This document shows positions 1 to 7,452 of a stretch of DNA of 64,000 nt, one piece after another. Origin of the DNA: Sediminibacter sp. Hel_I_10. Its GTDB lineage: Bacteria; Bacteroidota; Bacteroidia; Flavobacteriales; Flavobacteriaceae. Numbering within the stretch: position 1 is the stretch's first letter; every line of letters begins with the position of its first letter. The notes beneath the pieces were generated by a model. It searched no databases. It was given only the letters and a program-made list of their open reading frames with translations, and was not told the origin of the DNA. The stretch is from contig NZ_JHZX01000001.1 of NCBI RefSeq assembly GCF_000688335.1, positions 1,674,001 to 1,738,000 of the forward strand, written 5' to 3'. The translations under genes and the position numbers were made by a program.

Positions 1-44
1 TAAAACAAAAAGAAAGAACAATTGGGGTATTGCTCCTTATGCCT

Positions 45-512
45 TTATAAATTAGAGTAGGTAACCTCAAATGATCCCTCTGTAAACATACAGTCTGGTC
101 CATCTTGATTTAGCGATTGTCCACTAAAATTAAAACTTCCCGCTACTCTTTTAGCAGAAACATCATGCGACGTGATATTTAGGGTTCCTTCTTGAGATAC
201 GCAACCTCCCCCATCGCTAGAATCAAAGCTTGCGATAAACTCTATGCCCGCTGGGAATGTATCGCCAGCCTCAACTGAAATAGGAAAGTTCAAAACCACG
301 TTGTTTCCATTTGATTCGCTGCCGCTAATTGTAATGGCATTATTCCCCCCTATAATAAATCCGTCAATAAAGGCTGGATTATAATCTACGCCATTCATTT
401 TAACAGAGAAGGCGTTATTGCTCCCGTTGTTATTAGATGAGTCGTCATCTCCACCGCAAGATGTTGACAATAGGGCAAATAGCATAAATAAAATTGATGT
501 TACTAGTTTCAT
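45..512 (-). CDS. Surface-type lipoprotein, DUF6252-like
   Basis: A 155-aa secreted lipoprotein of unknown function. The N-terminus is a signal peptide ending in a lipobox (STSC), and the cysteine is followed by GGDDDSS, an acidic tract like the flavobacterial surface-export signal. The mature part is a small all-beta domain with an NFSG segment and a C-terminal FEVTY strand. The gene downstream on the same strand (530-1012) encodes a clear paralog with the same layout: ITSHD here matches IASHN there, and NFSG and the terminal strand are shared. The 17-bp gap implies co-transcription, with this gene second. The family resembles DUF6252, assigned from memory of its pattern. No catalytic residues are seen. 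Confidence 0.8.
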   Translation of the reverse strand: MKLVTSILFMLFALLSTSCGGDDDSSNNNGSNNAFSVKMNGVDYNPAFIDGFIIGGNNAITISGSESNGNNVVLNFPISVEAGDTFPAGIEFIASFDSSDGGGCVSQEGTLNITSHDVSAKRVAGSFNFSGQSLNQDGPDCMFTEGSFEVTYSNL

Positions 513-529
513 TTTAAATAAATTTTAGA

Positions 530-1012
530 TTATTGATTAACGTAAGTCACTTTAAATTCACCTTCAGTAAAATTGATGGTGCTACTCGAATTGTCTGGGT
601 CTGGACCCGAAAAATTAAATCTTCCCGATATCTCATTAGTTTCTCTATTATGAGAGGCAATGGTTAAGGTGCCATTAGTTGCAAAAAAGCCTCCATTGTC
701 TGAATCATATATAGGCATAAAAATAGCTGTTCCATTAGAGCCAAAAACCCCTGCGCTTAATACATCTCTAGCCTCTACGGTTTCTGAAAATCCAATAACC
801 ACATCCTTGTCTTGGCTATTGATAGCCTCTATAAGTATTGATGAACCAGCTACAGTTGCATTAATTTCTAAAGGAGTAAAGTCCTGCCCATTTACTTTAA
901 CAAAAAAAGGTTCGGTTATTGGACTTTGATCATCATTGGAATCATCATCATTACTGCAAGAAACTGCCAAAACAGCGAATGCAAAACAGAAAAGAATTTT
1001 AAATAATTTCAT
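530..1012 (-). CDS. Surface-type lipoprotein, paralog of the 45-512 gene
   Basis: A 160-aa lipoprotein with signal peptide, lipobox (AVSC) and an SNDDDSNDD acidic tract directly after the cysteine, a strong surface-lipoprotein signature in Flavobacteriaceae. The mature domain (about residues 35-160) parallels the neighbouring 155-aa lipoprotein: FFVKVNGQDF near the start, IASHN and NFSG in the middle, FKVTY at the end. The two are tandem duplicates that have diverged widely. The gene faces away from the sigma-factor gene at 1161 and shares its upstream region (1013-1160). Function unknown. Confidence 0.8.
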   Translation of the reverse strand: MKLFKILFCFAFAVLAVSCSNDDDSNDDQSPITEPFFVKVNGQDFTPLEINATVAGSSILIEAINSQDKDVVIGFSETVEARDVLSAGVFGSNGTAIFMPIYDSDNGGFFATNGTLTIASHNRETNEISGRFNFSGPDPDNSSSTINFTEGEFKVTYVNQ

Positions 1013-1124
1013 TTTTAAATTAAGTTTTAATTGTTAGTGATTTAAGAATTAATGACAACCATAGAAAAAAGTAAACATCAGAAACGAAAGAATTTTTACA
1101 TTCTTCACATTTCAACTATTTTTC

Positions 1125-1132
1125 TAACTTTG
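1125..1132 (+). promoter_or_regulatory. Bacteroidota -7 promoter element (TAACTTTG) for the sigma-factor gene
   Basis: A perfect match to TAnnTTTG, 28 bp before the ATG at 1161, which predicts a leader of roughly 20 nt. I see no clear TTTG -33 element at the expected distance. Confidence 0.6.
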
Positions 1133-1160
1133 AGTTTACTTTTCAGCCTCAAAAACATAA

Positions 1161-1700
1161 ATGATAAAAGAGCCTTCCATAGACGACTTGCTAAAAGCCC
1201 CAGATCAAGCTTTTGAAGTTCTTTATAATCACTATAAGATTGATTTTATAGCATTTGCAAGAAAATTTTCTTTGAAGGATGATGTTATTATAGATATTTA
1301 TCAAGACACGTTTTTGAGCTTTTATGAAAATTTATTGAATGGAAAGATTACTGAATTTACAAGTAGCATCAAGACCTATATTTTTAGTATCGGTAAATTC
1401 AAGATCTATGAGCACCATAGGAGGTCCTCTAAATTAAAGCTTATAGATCAACCCGTAAATCCCGAAATTACAGTAGATCATTTAGATCTAGAGAATGAAC
1501 AACTAACCGAACAAGAAATGTTGGTAAATAGGCACTTTAAAACGCTTGGAAAACAATGTCAGCTAATTTTAGAACTCTTCTATTTACAAGGAAGAACGCT
1601 TAATGAGATTAAAGGAGTTGAACATTATGAAAACACAGATGTGGTCAAAAGCCTGAAATCCAGATGTCTCAAAAAGTTGAGGCAACTGGTAAATTCATAA
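1161..1700 (+). CDS. RNA polymerase sigma-70 family factor (ECF-like)
   Basis: A 179-aa alternative sigma factor. Region 2 lies at about residues 20-90 (FLSFYENL, then KTYIFSIGKFKIYEHHRR, the -10-recognising and core-binding part) and region 4 at about 120-176, a helix-turn-helix around LFYLQGRTLNEIKG. No region 1 or 3 is present, as in ECF factors. The next gene starts 1 bp after its stop and encodes a single-span membrane protein that is probably its regulator. The sigma factor probably drives the lipoprotein genes downstream and perhaps the CHAT gene; that is inferred from position only. It has its own -7 promoter element. Confidence 0.9.
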   Translation: MIKEPSIDDLLKAPDQAFEVLYNHYKIDFIAFARKFSLKDDVIIDIYQDTFLSFYENLLNGKITEFTSSIKTYIFSIGKFKIYEHHRRSSKLKLIDQPVNPEITVDHLDLENEQLTEQEMLVNRHFKTLGKQCQLILELFYLQGRTLNEIKGVEHYENTDVVKSLKSRCLKKLRQLVNS

Positions 1701-1701
1701 T

Positions 1702-2409
1702 ATGAAAAAAGACGACTTAATAGCACTTTATTTTGAAGGAAAGCTCGACGCTATCCAAACGGCACGTTTTGAAGATTTACTTCAAAATGATCCTGATTTC
1801 CAAGCCCGTTTTACCTTTGAAAAACAGGTGAAGCAGGCTATTATTTCTACTAAAAAAGAGGCACTTCAAACCAAACTTAAAGGTTTAGAACAACCAAAAC
1901 CCCAATCTCGATACTATATTCTAGCCATTGCTGCATCTCTAATTGTAGCGTTAGGGCTATTTGCCCTACTAAAGCCCACAGCAGAAACTTCTAATCAAGA
2001 GTTATTTGCTCAATATTACCAGCCTTACGCCAATATTATTGAGCCCGCTTCCCGAGGAAATGAAGTTCAAAATGATAGATCTTTGGCTTTTAGACTTTAC
2101 GATTCGGAAGACTTTAAAAGCGCATCGCCTCTATTTGAAAATCTCTACAATAAAACACAAGAGCCTTACTATTTGTTCTATCAAGGCATTTGCGAGCTAG
2201 ATCTTGGCAACAACCAAGACGCAATCTCCTTATTACAATCCCACAAGAACTACAGCGATAAATTATCTACACAAACAGATTGGTATCTGGCATTAGCTTA
2301 CCTAAAGGTCGATAAATTGAAGAACGCCAAAAGTTTACTACAAAACATTATTGCTCAAAAGTCTTTTAAATATAGGGATGCAGAAGCTATTCTCGAAAAA
2401 TTAAAATAA
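1702..2409 (+). CDS. Membrane TPR protein, probable anti-sigma factor
   Basis: A 235-aa protein. The N-terminal cytoplasmic part (1-70) has the pattern common in flavobacterial anti-sigma-like proteins: LIALYFEGKLD, then FEDLLQNDPDF. One transmembrane helix follows at about 73-90 (ILAIAASLIVALGLFALL). The C-terminal part (about 125-235) consists of TPR-like helices (LFYQGICELDLGNNQDAI, WYLALAYLKVDKLKNAK) and should lie in the periplasm. There is no zinc-finger anti-sigma motif. It is essentially contiguous with the sigma-factor gene, so a role in holding and releasing that factor is likely but inferred. Confidence 0.75.
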   Translation: MKKDDLIALYFEGKLDAIQTARFEDLLQNDPDFQARFTFEKQVKQAIISTKKEALQTKLKGLEQPKPQSRYYILAIAASLIVALGLFALLKPTAETSNQELFAQYYQPYANIIEPASRGNEVQNDRSLAFRLYDSEDFKSASPLFENLYNKTQEPYYLFYQGICELDLGNNQDAISLLQSHKNYSDKLSTQTDWYLALAYLKVDKLKNAKSLLQNIIAQKSFKYRDAEAILEKLK

Positions 2410-2473
2410 ATAAGTTTACCTTTTCATAAAGTGGTCATTAATAGAAAAGAGCCTATTAATGAATATACATTTA

Positions 2474-3514
2474 ATGAAAACAACGCACTTAATTTTATGC
2501 CTCATAGCATTAATTTTTACAAATTGTAGCAAGAACGACGATAATGACACTGGCTCAGCAGGCACCCATATAGTCAATCAAGTTGCTTTTTTACTTTATG
2601 ACGCAACCACGGATGCCGTAAGCTATTACCACAATGGCGAAGTTGTTCCTTTAAATTCAGATAACGGTGATGTCATTGTTAAGGATATTACAATTGATGC
2701 TAATACCGTTTATGCAGCCGGTAATCAAAAAATTAATGACATTTGGAACATAGCATTATGGAAAAATGGTGTCTTAGATACTAACACACCTACCTATTCA
2801 AACCATTGCTATGTTGAAGCCATAGCTATAGACAATGGAGATATCTACTTGGCTGGAAGACGAATATATGATGGCAATGTAATTGACGCTGCTTATTGGC
2901 GTGACAACACCTATAAGGTACTACCAAAAATTTCTGACAAATCCTTTGCCAATGACATTATGGTTAGTAATAGCTTAATCGCGGTTGCAGGATGGCATTC
3001 ACAACCTTTGAGCCCAAGCACTGCTTCTGTCTGGGAAAACGATATATTATTTCATCCAAATGGATCTGAATTGGTTGGTAATATAGCTTACTGCTTATAT
3101 AATAATGGTACAAACCCAATATATGGAGGATACAAAAGCATAGATGGGAGGTTTCAACCAACCGTTTGGGATAAAAATGGCGTTATTTTGACCTTCGCGT
3201 TAGCGCAAGGTAAAAGTGGTCAAATAGGTAAAATCACCAACTTTCAAAATGATATTTACACCCTTCTAATTACCAGCCAATTAGTTAACGGAAATCAAAC
3301 AAGAGCGGTAGAGTTGTGGAAAAATGGACTATTTCAGGAAACTTTAGTAGAAACTATTGACGGCACTGTCAGAGCCTTGTTTTTAGAAGAAGTAAATAAT
3401 GACCTTTATTACGCTGCAAGTTCAGAAACTGCGATTGTGTTTAAAACCTTTGAAAACACCCTTGACATCCCCATAGAATTAGACGGGAAGACTATATTCC
3501 GCATTGAGAAATGA
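2474..3514 (+). CDS. Surface-type lipoprotein with propeller-like repeats
   Basis: A lipoprotein of about 346 aa. Signal peptide, lipobox (IFTNC) and SKNDDND tract follow the ATG at 2474; a second in-frame ATG at 2459 would add five residues. The mature protein repeats a unit of about 45-50 residues with the pattern (V/I)YAAG...W.IA.WKNG or (I)YLAGRR...DAAYW, ending in values such as LFQETLV. This suggests a beta-propeller-like fold of five to seven blades. Function unknown. It follows the sigma/TPR pair by about 50 bp and probably belongs to the same transcription unit. Confidence 0.75.
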   Translation: MKTTHLILCLIALIFTNCSKNDDNDTGSAGTHIVNQVAFLLYDATTDAVSYYHNGEVVPLNSDNGDVIVKDITIDANTVYAAGNQKINDIWNIALWKNGVLDTNTPTYSNHCYVEAIAIDNGDIYLAGRRIYDGNVIDAAYWRDNTYKVLPKISDKSFANDIMVSNSLIAVAGWHSQPLSPSTASVWENDILFHPNGSELVGNIAYCLYNNGTNPIYGGYKSIDGRFQPTVWDKNGVILTFALAQGKSGQIGKITNFQNDIYTLLITSQLVNGNQTRAVELWKNGLFQETLVETIDGTVRALFLEEVNNDLYYAASSETAIVFKTFENTLDIPIELDGKTIFRIEK

Positions 3515-3551
3515 ATTAAGCGTTCTATACCTAACGATAAAAAAATTAATC

Positions 3552-5147
3552 ATGAAAAATACATATTTCTTTTTTAGCGCATTTACTTTTACAGTAGTGC
3601 TTTCATTTTCTCAAAACGTAACATTTTCAGAAAAAATTTTAACACCAGGCGAAGAATTTAGTAGTGTCTTTGGGGTATCTGTAGACATACAAGAATCCGT
3701 CCTTGTTGGCTCTGATCCTTCAGACCTTAATGGGGCAGTACCAAGTACTGGGGCAGCTTATATATACAGAAAAAACAATAATGGCAATTTTGAATTTGAA
3801 CAAAAACTTAAAGCTCCTTTATTAGAGGCAGGGGATGTTTATGGCACAGATGTAGCCATAAACGGTGATTTTATTGCTGTAGGTTCTTCGAGGTACGAAT
3901 TTGCCAATACGACCAGTGGCTTACCAATTGTAAATAAGGCTGGTGCTGTATTTTTGTATAAATATAATACGAATACTAGTCAGTGGGATTTAGTCAACCA
4001 AATTTTTGCCCCTACCCGCTTATTATTTCACGAGTTTGGATGGCGATTATTAATCACAGATACACAACTATTTATTTCTGAAATATATTATAAGAATACT
4101 AGTGTTAATGCTCTTAGAACTGGCAAAGTTCATATTTACGATTACGATAATGATGGAAACGTGACCTATAACCAAGGGGTTGATAATCCTGAGCCCACTT
4201 CTCACGATTTTTTCGGTTCTGAAATAGCTCTATCTGGAAACACTTTAGCTGTGGGTGCAAGAGGAGAACAACTAGATGAAAACGGAACTAATCAACTTAC
4301 TAATGCTGGCGCCGTTTATATATTTGAAAAAGATGATCTAGGTTTTTATAACCTGCAACAAAAAATTCTTCCTAATCCAAGAGTAGCTTTTGCCAATTTT
4401 GGAGAGGGACTTGATATCTACAACAACACCTTGGCCGTTGGCGCCGTTGGTGAAGTAAGTATGGTTCCAGGAACAAGCGACGTAGCTGACTGTGGTGTGG
4501 CATACATATTTAAAAAAATTGGTTCAACCTGGTCCCAAACTGCATCGATAATACCTCCAACAGTTGAGTTCAACGCCAATTACGGCTCCTCAATAAACTT
4601 AAAAGATAACATCGTCTTTATTGGTTATGAGGGCGGCCGAGTGCCATACAATGGTTCTACTAGAAATTCTGGATTAGTAGAACAAATAACTCTAGATAAC
4701 AGTGGTCAAGTAACCAATAAATTTACTATCGCGCCGCCATTTCCAGACACTACTAATGAGTTCGGTTACATCACGTCATGGGACGGAAATCAATTGGCTG
4801 TTGGGGTGTATGCAGATCGAGGAGATATAGATGGAAATTTAATTCTTTCTGGTACTGTTAGTCCAGGAGCTATTTATGTTTATGACACTAATGCCACTTT
4901 ATCAACTAACGCTTTTTCTTCAGTAAAGCTCAAAGTTACGAATCCTGTGAAAGAGGAGATTACCGTTTTTAACTTGAAAGAAAAGGCAAATTATACTTTA
5001 TACGATTTATATGGAAAATTAATCCTGCAGGGAAATATAATAACCTCAAATCCCAGCATCGATTTGTCTCTGATTACGAATGGAATTTACTTATTAAGTA
5101 TTCACTCTAAAAACTCACCACAAGATTTTAAAATTATAAAAAAGTAA
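3552..5147 (+). CDS. FG-GAP-repeat protein with T9SS type A sorting domain
   Basis: A secreted protein of about 531 aa. I chose the ATG at 3552 because a signal peptide (NTYFFFSAFTFTVVLSFSQ) follows directly; the longer reading from 3504 overlaps the previous gene and adds an unlikely 16-residue tail. Residues 25-440 contain repeats of the type FG..V.I....L.VG....(D)...GAVY(I/V)(Y/F), the FG-GAP/integrin-alpha-like propeller signature. The last 75 residues are a T9SS domain (YTLYDLYGKLILQGNI, then LITNGIYLLSI and a KIIKK end), so the protein should be exported through the type IX system and anchored or released at the surface. Ligand unknown. Confidence 0.85.
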   Translation: MKNTYFFFSAFTFTVVLSFSQNVTFSEKILTPGEEFSSVFGVSVDIQESVLVGSDPSDLNGAVPSTGAAYIYRKNNNGNFEFEQKLKAPLLEAGDVYGTDVAINGDFIAVGSSRYEFANTTSGLPIVNKAGAVFLYKYNTNTSQWDLVNQIFAPTRLLFHEFGWRLLITDTQLFISEIYYKNTSVNALRTGKVHIYDYDNDGNVTYNQGVDNPEPTSHDFFGSEIALSGNTLAVGARGEQLDENGTNQLTNAGAVYIFEKDDLGFYNLQQKILPNPRVAFANFGEGLDIYNNTLAVGAVGEVSMVPGTSDVADCGVAYIFKKIGSTWSQTASIIPPTVEFNANYGSSINLKDNIVFIGYEGGRVPYNGSTRNSGLVEQITLDNSGQVTNKFTIAPPFPDTTNEFGYITSWDGNQLAVGVYADRGDIDGNLILSGTVSPGAIYVYDTNATLSTNAFSSVKLKVTNPVKEEITVFNLKEKANYTLYDLYGKLILQGNIITSNPSIDLSLITNGIYLLSIHSKNSPQDFKIIKK

Positions 5148-5178
5148 TTTTTAAAACATAAACTATAAATTAATTAAA

Positions 5179-6108
5179 ATGAAAAAAGCGTTGTTTATTT
5201 TGGGCATATTTACAATTACGCTATTTAGCTGTAGCAGTGATGATGATGGCACAGAACCTTCACAAACATTAAAACTTACAAAGGTTAACAAAGGTTTAGA
5301 TACATCTGAAATTTCTTATTTAGAAAACGAAAAACCGCAAGCCATTATAAATCCAGACAATACCATTATACCCATCAATTACAATAGTGATAGTAATGTT
5401 ATTTTGTTTAATGAAGACACCTATACTTACGACGCGTCTGGTAGAATAGCTAACATAACCAACGCACGTGGTGAGTCTGAATTTACCTATGACAGCCAAG
5501 GGCGCATTATAACACAAGAAGTACTTCAATATGACAATAATAACCTTACCATTAATATGGAAGACTTGCGCTTTATATACAACTTCACTTATAATAACGA
5601 AAGTCAACTCACAGAAGTCACTAGTATAGATAATATTGATCCTAATATTATTTCGGTACCAGATATTACAAAATCAAAATTTACTTACAATGCTAATGGA
5701 CAACTAATAAAACAAGACACAGAAACGTCTTTTGATAATGGTGCTACATTCAGTCCAGATTTGACGATTGATATAATTTATGATACATCTAAAAACCCTT
5801 TAAGACTATTTTACAATAGTATGGGTGTAACGTCTAATTTTACGCCTTTTTATTCTAGCAATTTAGATATACAATTAACAGTAGGTATAGGTAATGGCAC
5901 AGGTACCCTGTATTATATATCTAAAAATAGCCCATTAAATGTGGTTCGTACTAACATTAGCCCTACCGGAAATATTTCTAGAACAACAACTTTTAATTAT
6001 CAATTGGATGGAGATTACCCAGTTAATGGAGAAAGGACATTTATTGCTAATCCACAAGTCTTCCCACCATCTACTACACAACTCTCTTGGGAATACACTA
6101 CAGATTAA
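5179..6108 (+). CDS. Lipoprotein with YD/RHS-like repeats
   Basis: A 309-aa lipoprotein with lipobox (LFSC) and SSDDDGTE tract. It contains at least four YD-type units: YTYDASGRIANIT, FTYDSQGRIITQE, FTYNNESQLTEVT and FTYNANGQLIKQD. These resemble the strand-turn-strand units of RHS/YD proteins, but the protein is far shorter than RHS toxins and has no toxin-like C-terminus. Such small YD lipoproteins are widespread in Bacteroidota and uncharacterised. It is placed between the FG-GAP gene (31-bp gap) and another lipoprotein gene (37-bp gap), so co-transcription is likely. Confidence 0.8.
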   Translation: MKKALFILGIFTITLFSCSSDDDGTEPSQTLKLTKVNKGLDTSEISYLENEKPQAIINPDNTIIPINYNSDSNVILFNEDTYTYDASGRIANITNARGESEFTYDSQGRIITQEVLQYDNNNLTINMEDLRFIYNFTYNNESQLTEVTSIDNIDPNIISVPDITKSKFTYNANGQLIKQDTETSFDNGATFSPDLTIDIIYDTSKNPLRLFYNSMGVTSNFTPFYSSNLDIQLTVGIGNGTGTLYYISKNSPLNVVRTNISPTGNISRTTTFNYQLDGDYPVNGERTFIANPQVFPPSTTQLSWEYTTD

Positions 6109-6145
6109 AACATCTACATTTTTGTAAACATTAATACCAAAACTA

Positions 6146-6823
6146 ATGATACCAGTACTTTTCAAATCAAAACTAATTCTCTTACTTATACCTTTTTTAA
6201 CTTTTGCAGCATGCAGTAAAGATGAAGATGTTCCCACAACCAAAATACCTACTGTAAACTATTCTGTCTCTACTTTTGATGCTACCTTTTTTCAAGCAGG
6301 CACCTCAAGCGCTCCTTCAATACACTGGAATGGTAGCCAAGGTAGTTTTGCCATGGCAGCACCCTTAACAGGATCAAGTATTAACACCGTAAATGGTGTC
6401 ATGAGCTGGGATAAAACTTTACCTATTGGTACACACGACTTACAAGTTATCGTTACAAATAGCGCTGGACAAACTACAGCAAACATAAGTATAAAAAACC
6501 CTTTTCAAGGTGTTTTTACTGGTACTATCGAAGATGGTAATACTAATTATTTTGAAGTTGAATTTTTCTCAGATGGAACTGTCATTGTAAGAACTGAAGA
6601 CTCAGGTAGTCCACCAACAGCAAATGGGACATGGACAAAAAATGGTACAACAGTAATGGTAGACCTTACCAATCCCGAGAATAATATCCAAGTATCATTA
6701 TCTGGTACTTTAAGCGTTGGAACAACCGCTTTTTATGTTGGCCAATGGCATAATGGCCATGGTGCAAATGATTCCCAAGGTGATTTTGAAGTGACTTTAA
6801 TTAATTCATCAACAAACAATTAA
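6146..6823 (+). CDS. Lipoprotein with Ig-like domain
   Basis: A 225-aa lipoprotein: long signal peptide, lipobox (FAAC), then SKDEDV. Residues 30-115 look like a cadherin/Ig-type domain (VNGVMSWDKTLPIGTHDLQVIVTNSAGQTT), a common module in flavobacterial surface proteins. The C-terminal half (about 120-220) is a small beta domain (GVFTGTIEDGNTNYFEVEF, then GTWTKNGTTVMVDL) similar to domains that end many Bacteroidota lipoproteins. The next gene starts 12 bp later. No enzymatic motif is seen. A structural or binding role at the cell surface is the most that can be said. Confidence 0.75.
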   Translation: MIPVLFKSKLILLLIPFLTFAACSKDEDVPTTKIPTVNYSVSTFDATFFQAGTSSAPSIHWNGSQGSFAMAAPLTGSSINTVNGVMSWDKTLPIGTHDLQVIVTNSAGQTTANISIKNPFQGVFTGTIEDGNTNYFEVEFFSDGTVIVRTEDSGSPPTANGTWTKNGTTVMVDLTNPENNIQVSLSGTLSVGTTAFYVGQWHNGHGANDSQGDFEVTLINSSTNN

Positions 6824-6835
6824 AACAAATTTATT

Positions 6836-7399
6836 ATGAAAAAAATAGTATTTATATTAATCCTAACATCGTCCACTTTATTTAGTTGCAGTAAAGATGA
6901 TACCAACGAAAATGCAAGTACTAACGATACCTTTTCAGATTTATCAAACATTTCTGGTGATGAAGGTAGCAGAATTGAGGTTACTCAAAATGACGAAGAT
7001 CTTGTTTTTACTGGCTCTAATGTATTGGGCTGGGGAGGTGCTTCGCTATTAAATTTAAACTACTCTAAAAACTTACGATTACTACACGATGATTTCGAAA
7101 CTTTATACCTAACGTTTTCTGTACCAAGTAATCTCGATTTTATAGAAGCAGCTGTTGGCTCACATGGTTTAAGTGGCTCCACATTACAATTAATAGATAC
7201 CGAAAACTTAGATAGTGTTATTGTTGAGATGTACACTACAGAAAATCAGGAACGAAATCAATTTTTGGGCACATTAGAAATAAGAAGAAATGTATCTTAT
7301 CTTAATGATGTACTGGATATGGTAGGTAGTTTCGAGATTACTAGAGACGGACAAATCATCAAAGGTTTATTTTGGAAAAAAGAGGTTGCCAACTGGTAA
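6836..7399 (+). CDS. Small surface-type lipoprotein
   Basis: A 187-aa lipoprotein, last of the plus-strand run. Signal peptide with lipobox (LFSC) and SKDDTNEN tract. The rest is predicted beta-rich with no recognised domain. It ends just before a terminator hairpin at 7421-7452 and converges on the CHAT gene. Function unknown; membership in the sigma-factor cluster is inferred from the same strand and short gaps. Confidence 0.75.
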   Translation: MKKIVFILILTSSTLFSCSKDDTNENASTNDTFSDLSNISGDEGSRIEVTQNDEDLVFTGSNVLGWGGASLLNLNYSKNLRLLHDDFETLYLTFSVPSNLDFIEAAVGSHGLSGSTLQLIDTENLDSVIVEMYTTENQERNQFLGTLEIRRNVSYLNDVLDMVGSFEITRDGQIIKGLFWKKEVANW

Positions 7400-7420
7400 T
7401 TAATTTCTATTTAATATATG

Positions 7421-7452
7421 AAACGTCTTAATTAACTTTAAGGCGTTTTTTA
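7421..7452 (+). terminator. Terminator of the lipoprotein operon, inside the CHAT gene 3' end
   Basis: An 11-bp stem (7421-7431 with 7438-7448, one G-T pair) with a 6-nt loop, then a run of T to 7451. It terminates plus-strand transcription and overlaps the last seven codons and stop of the convergent CHAT gene. Confidence 0.7.

Noticed and set aside
3504-3551. Upstream start of the FG-GAP protein
   Set aside because: It overlaps the previous gene and adds 16 residues before a well-formed signal peptide that begins at 3552.
5179-6108. YD-repeat lipoprotein as an RHS toxin
   Set aside because: It is only 309 aa, has few repeats and no polymorphic toxin-like C-terminus or immunity gene.
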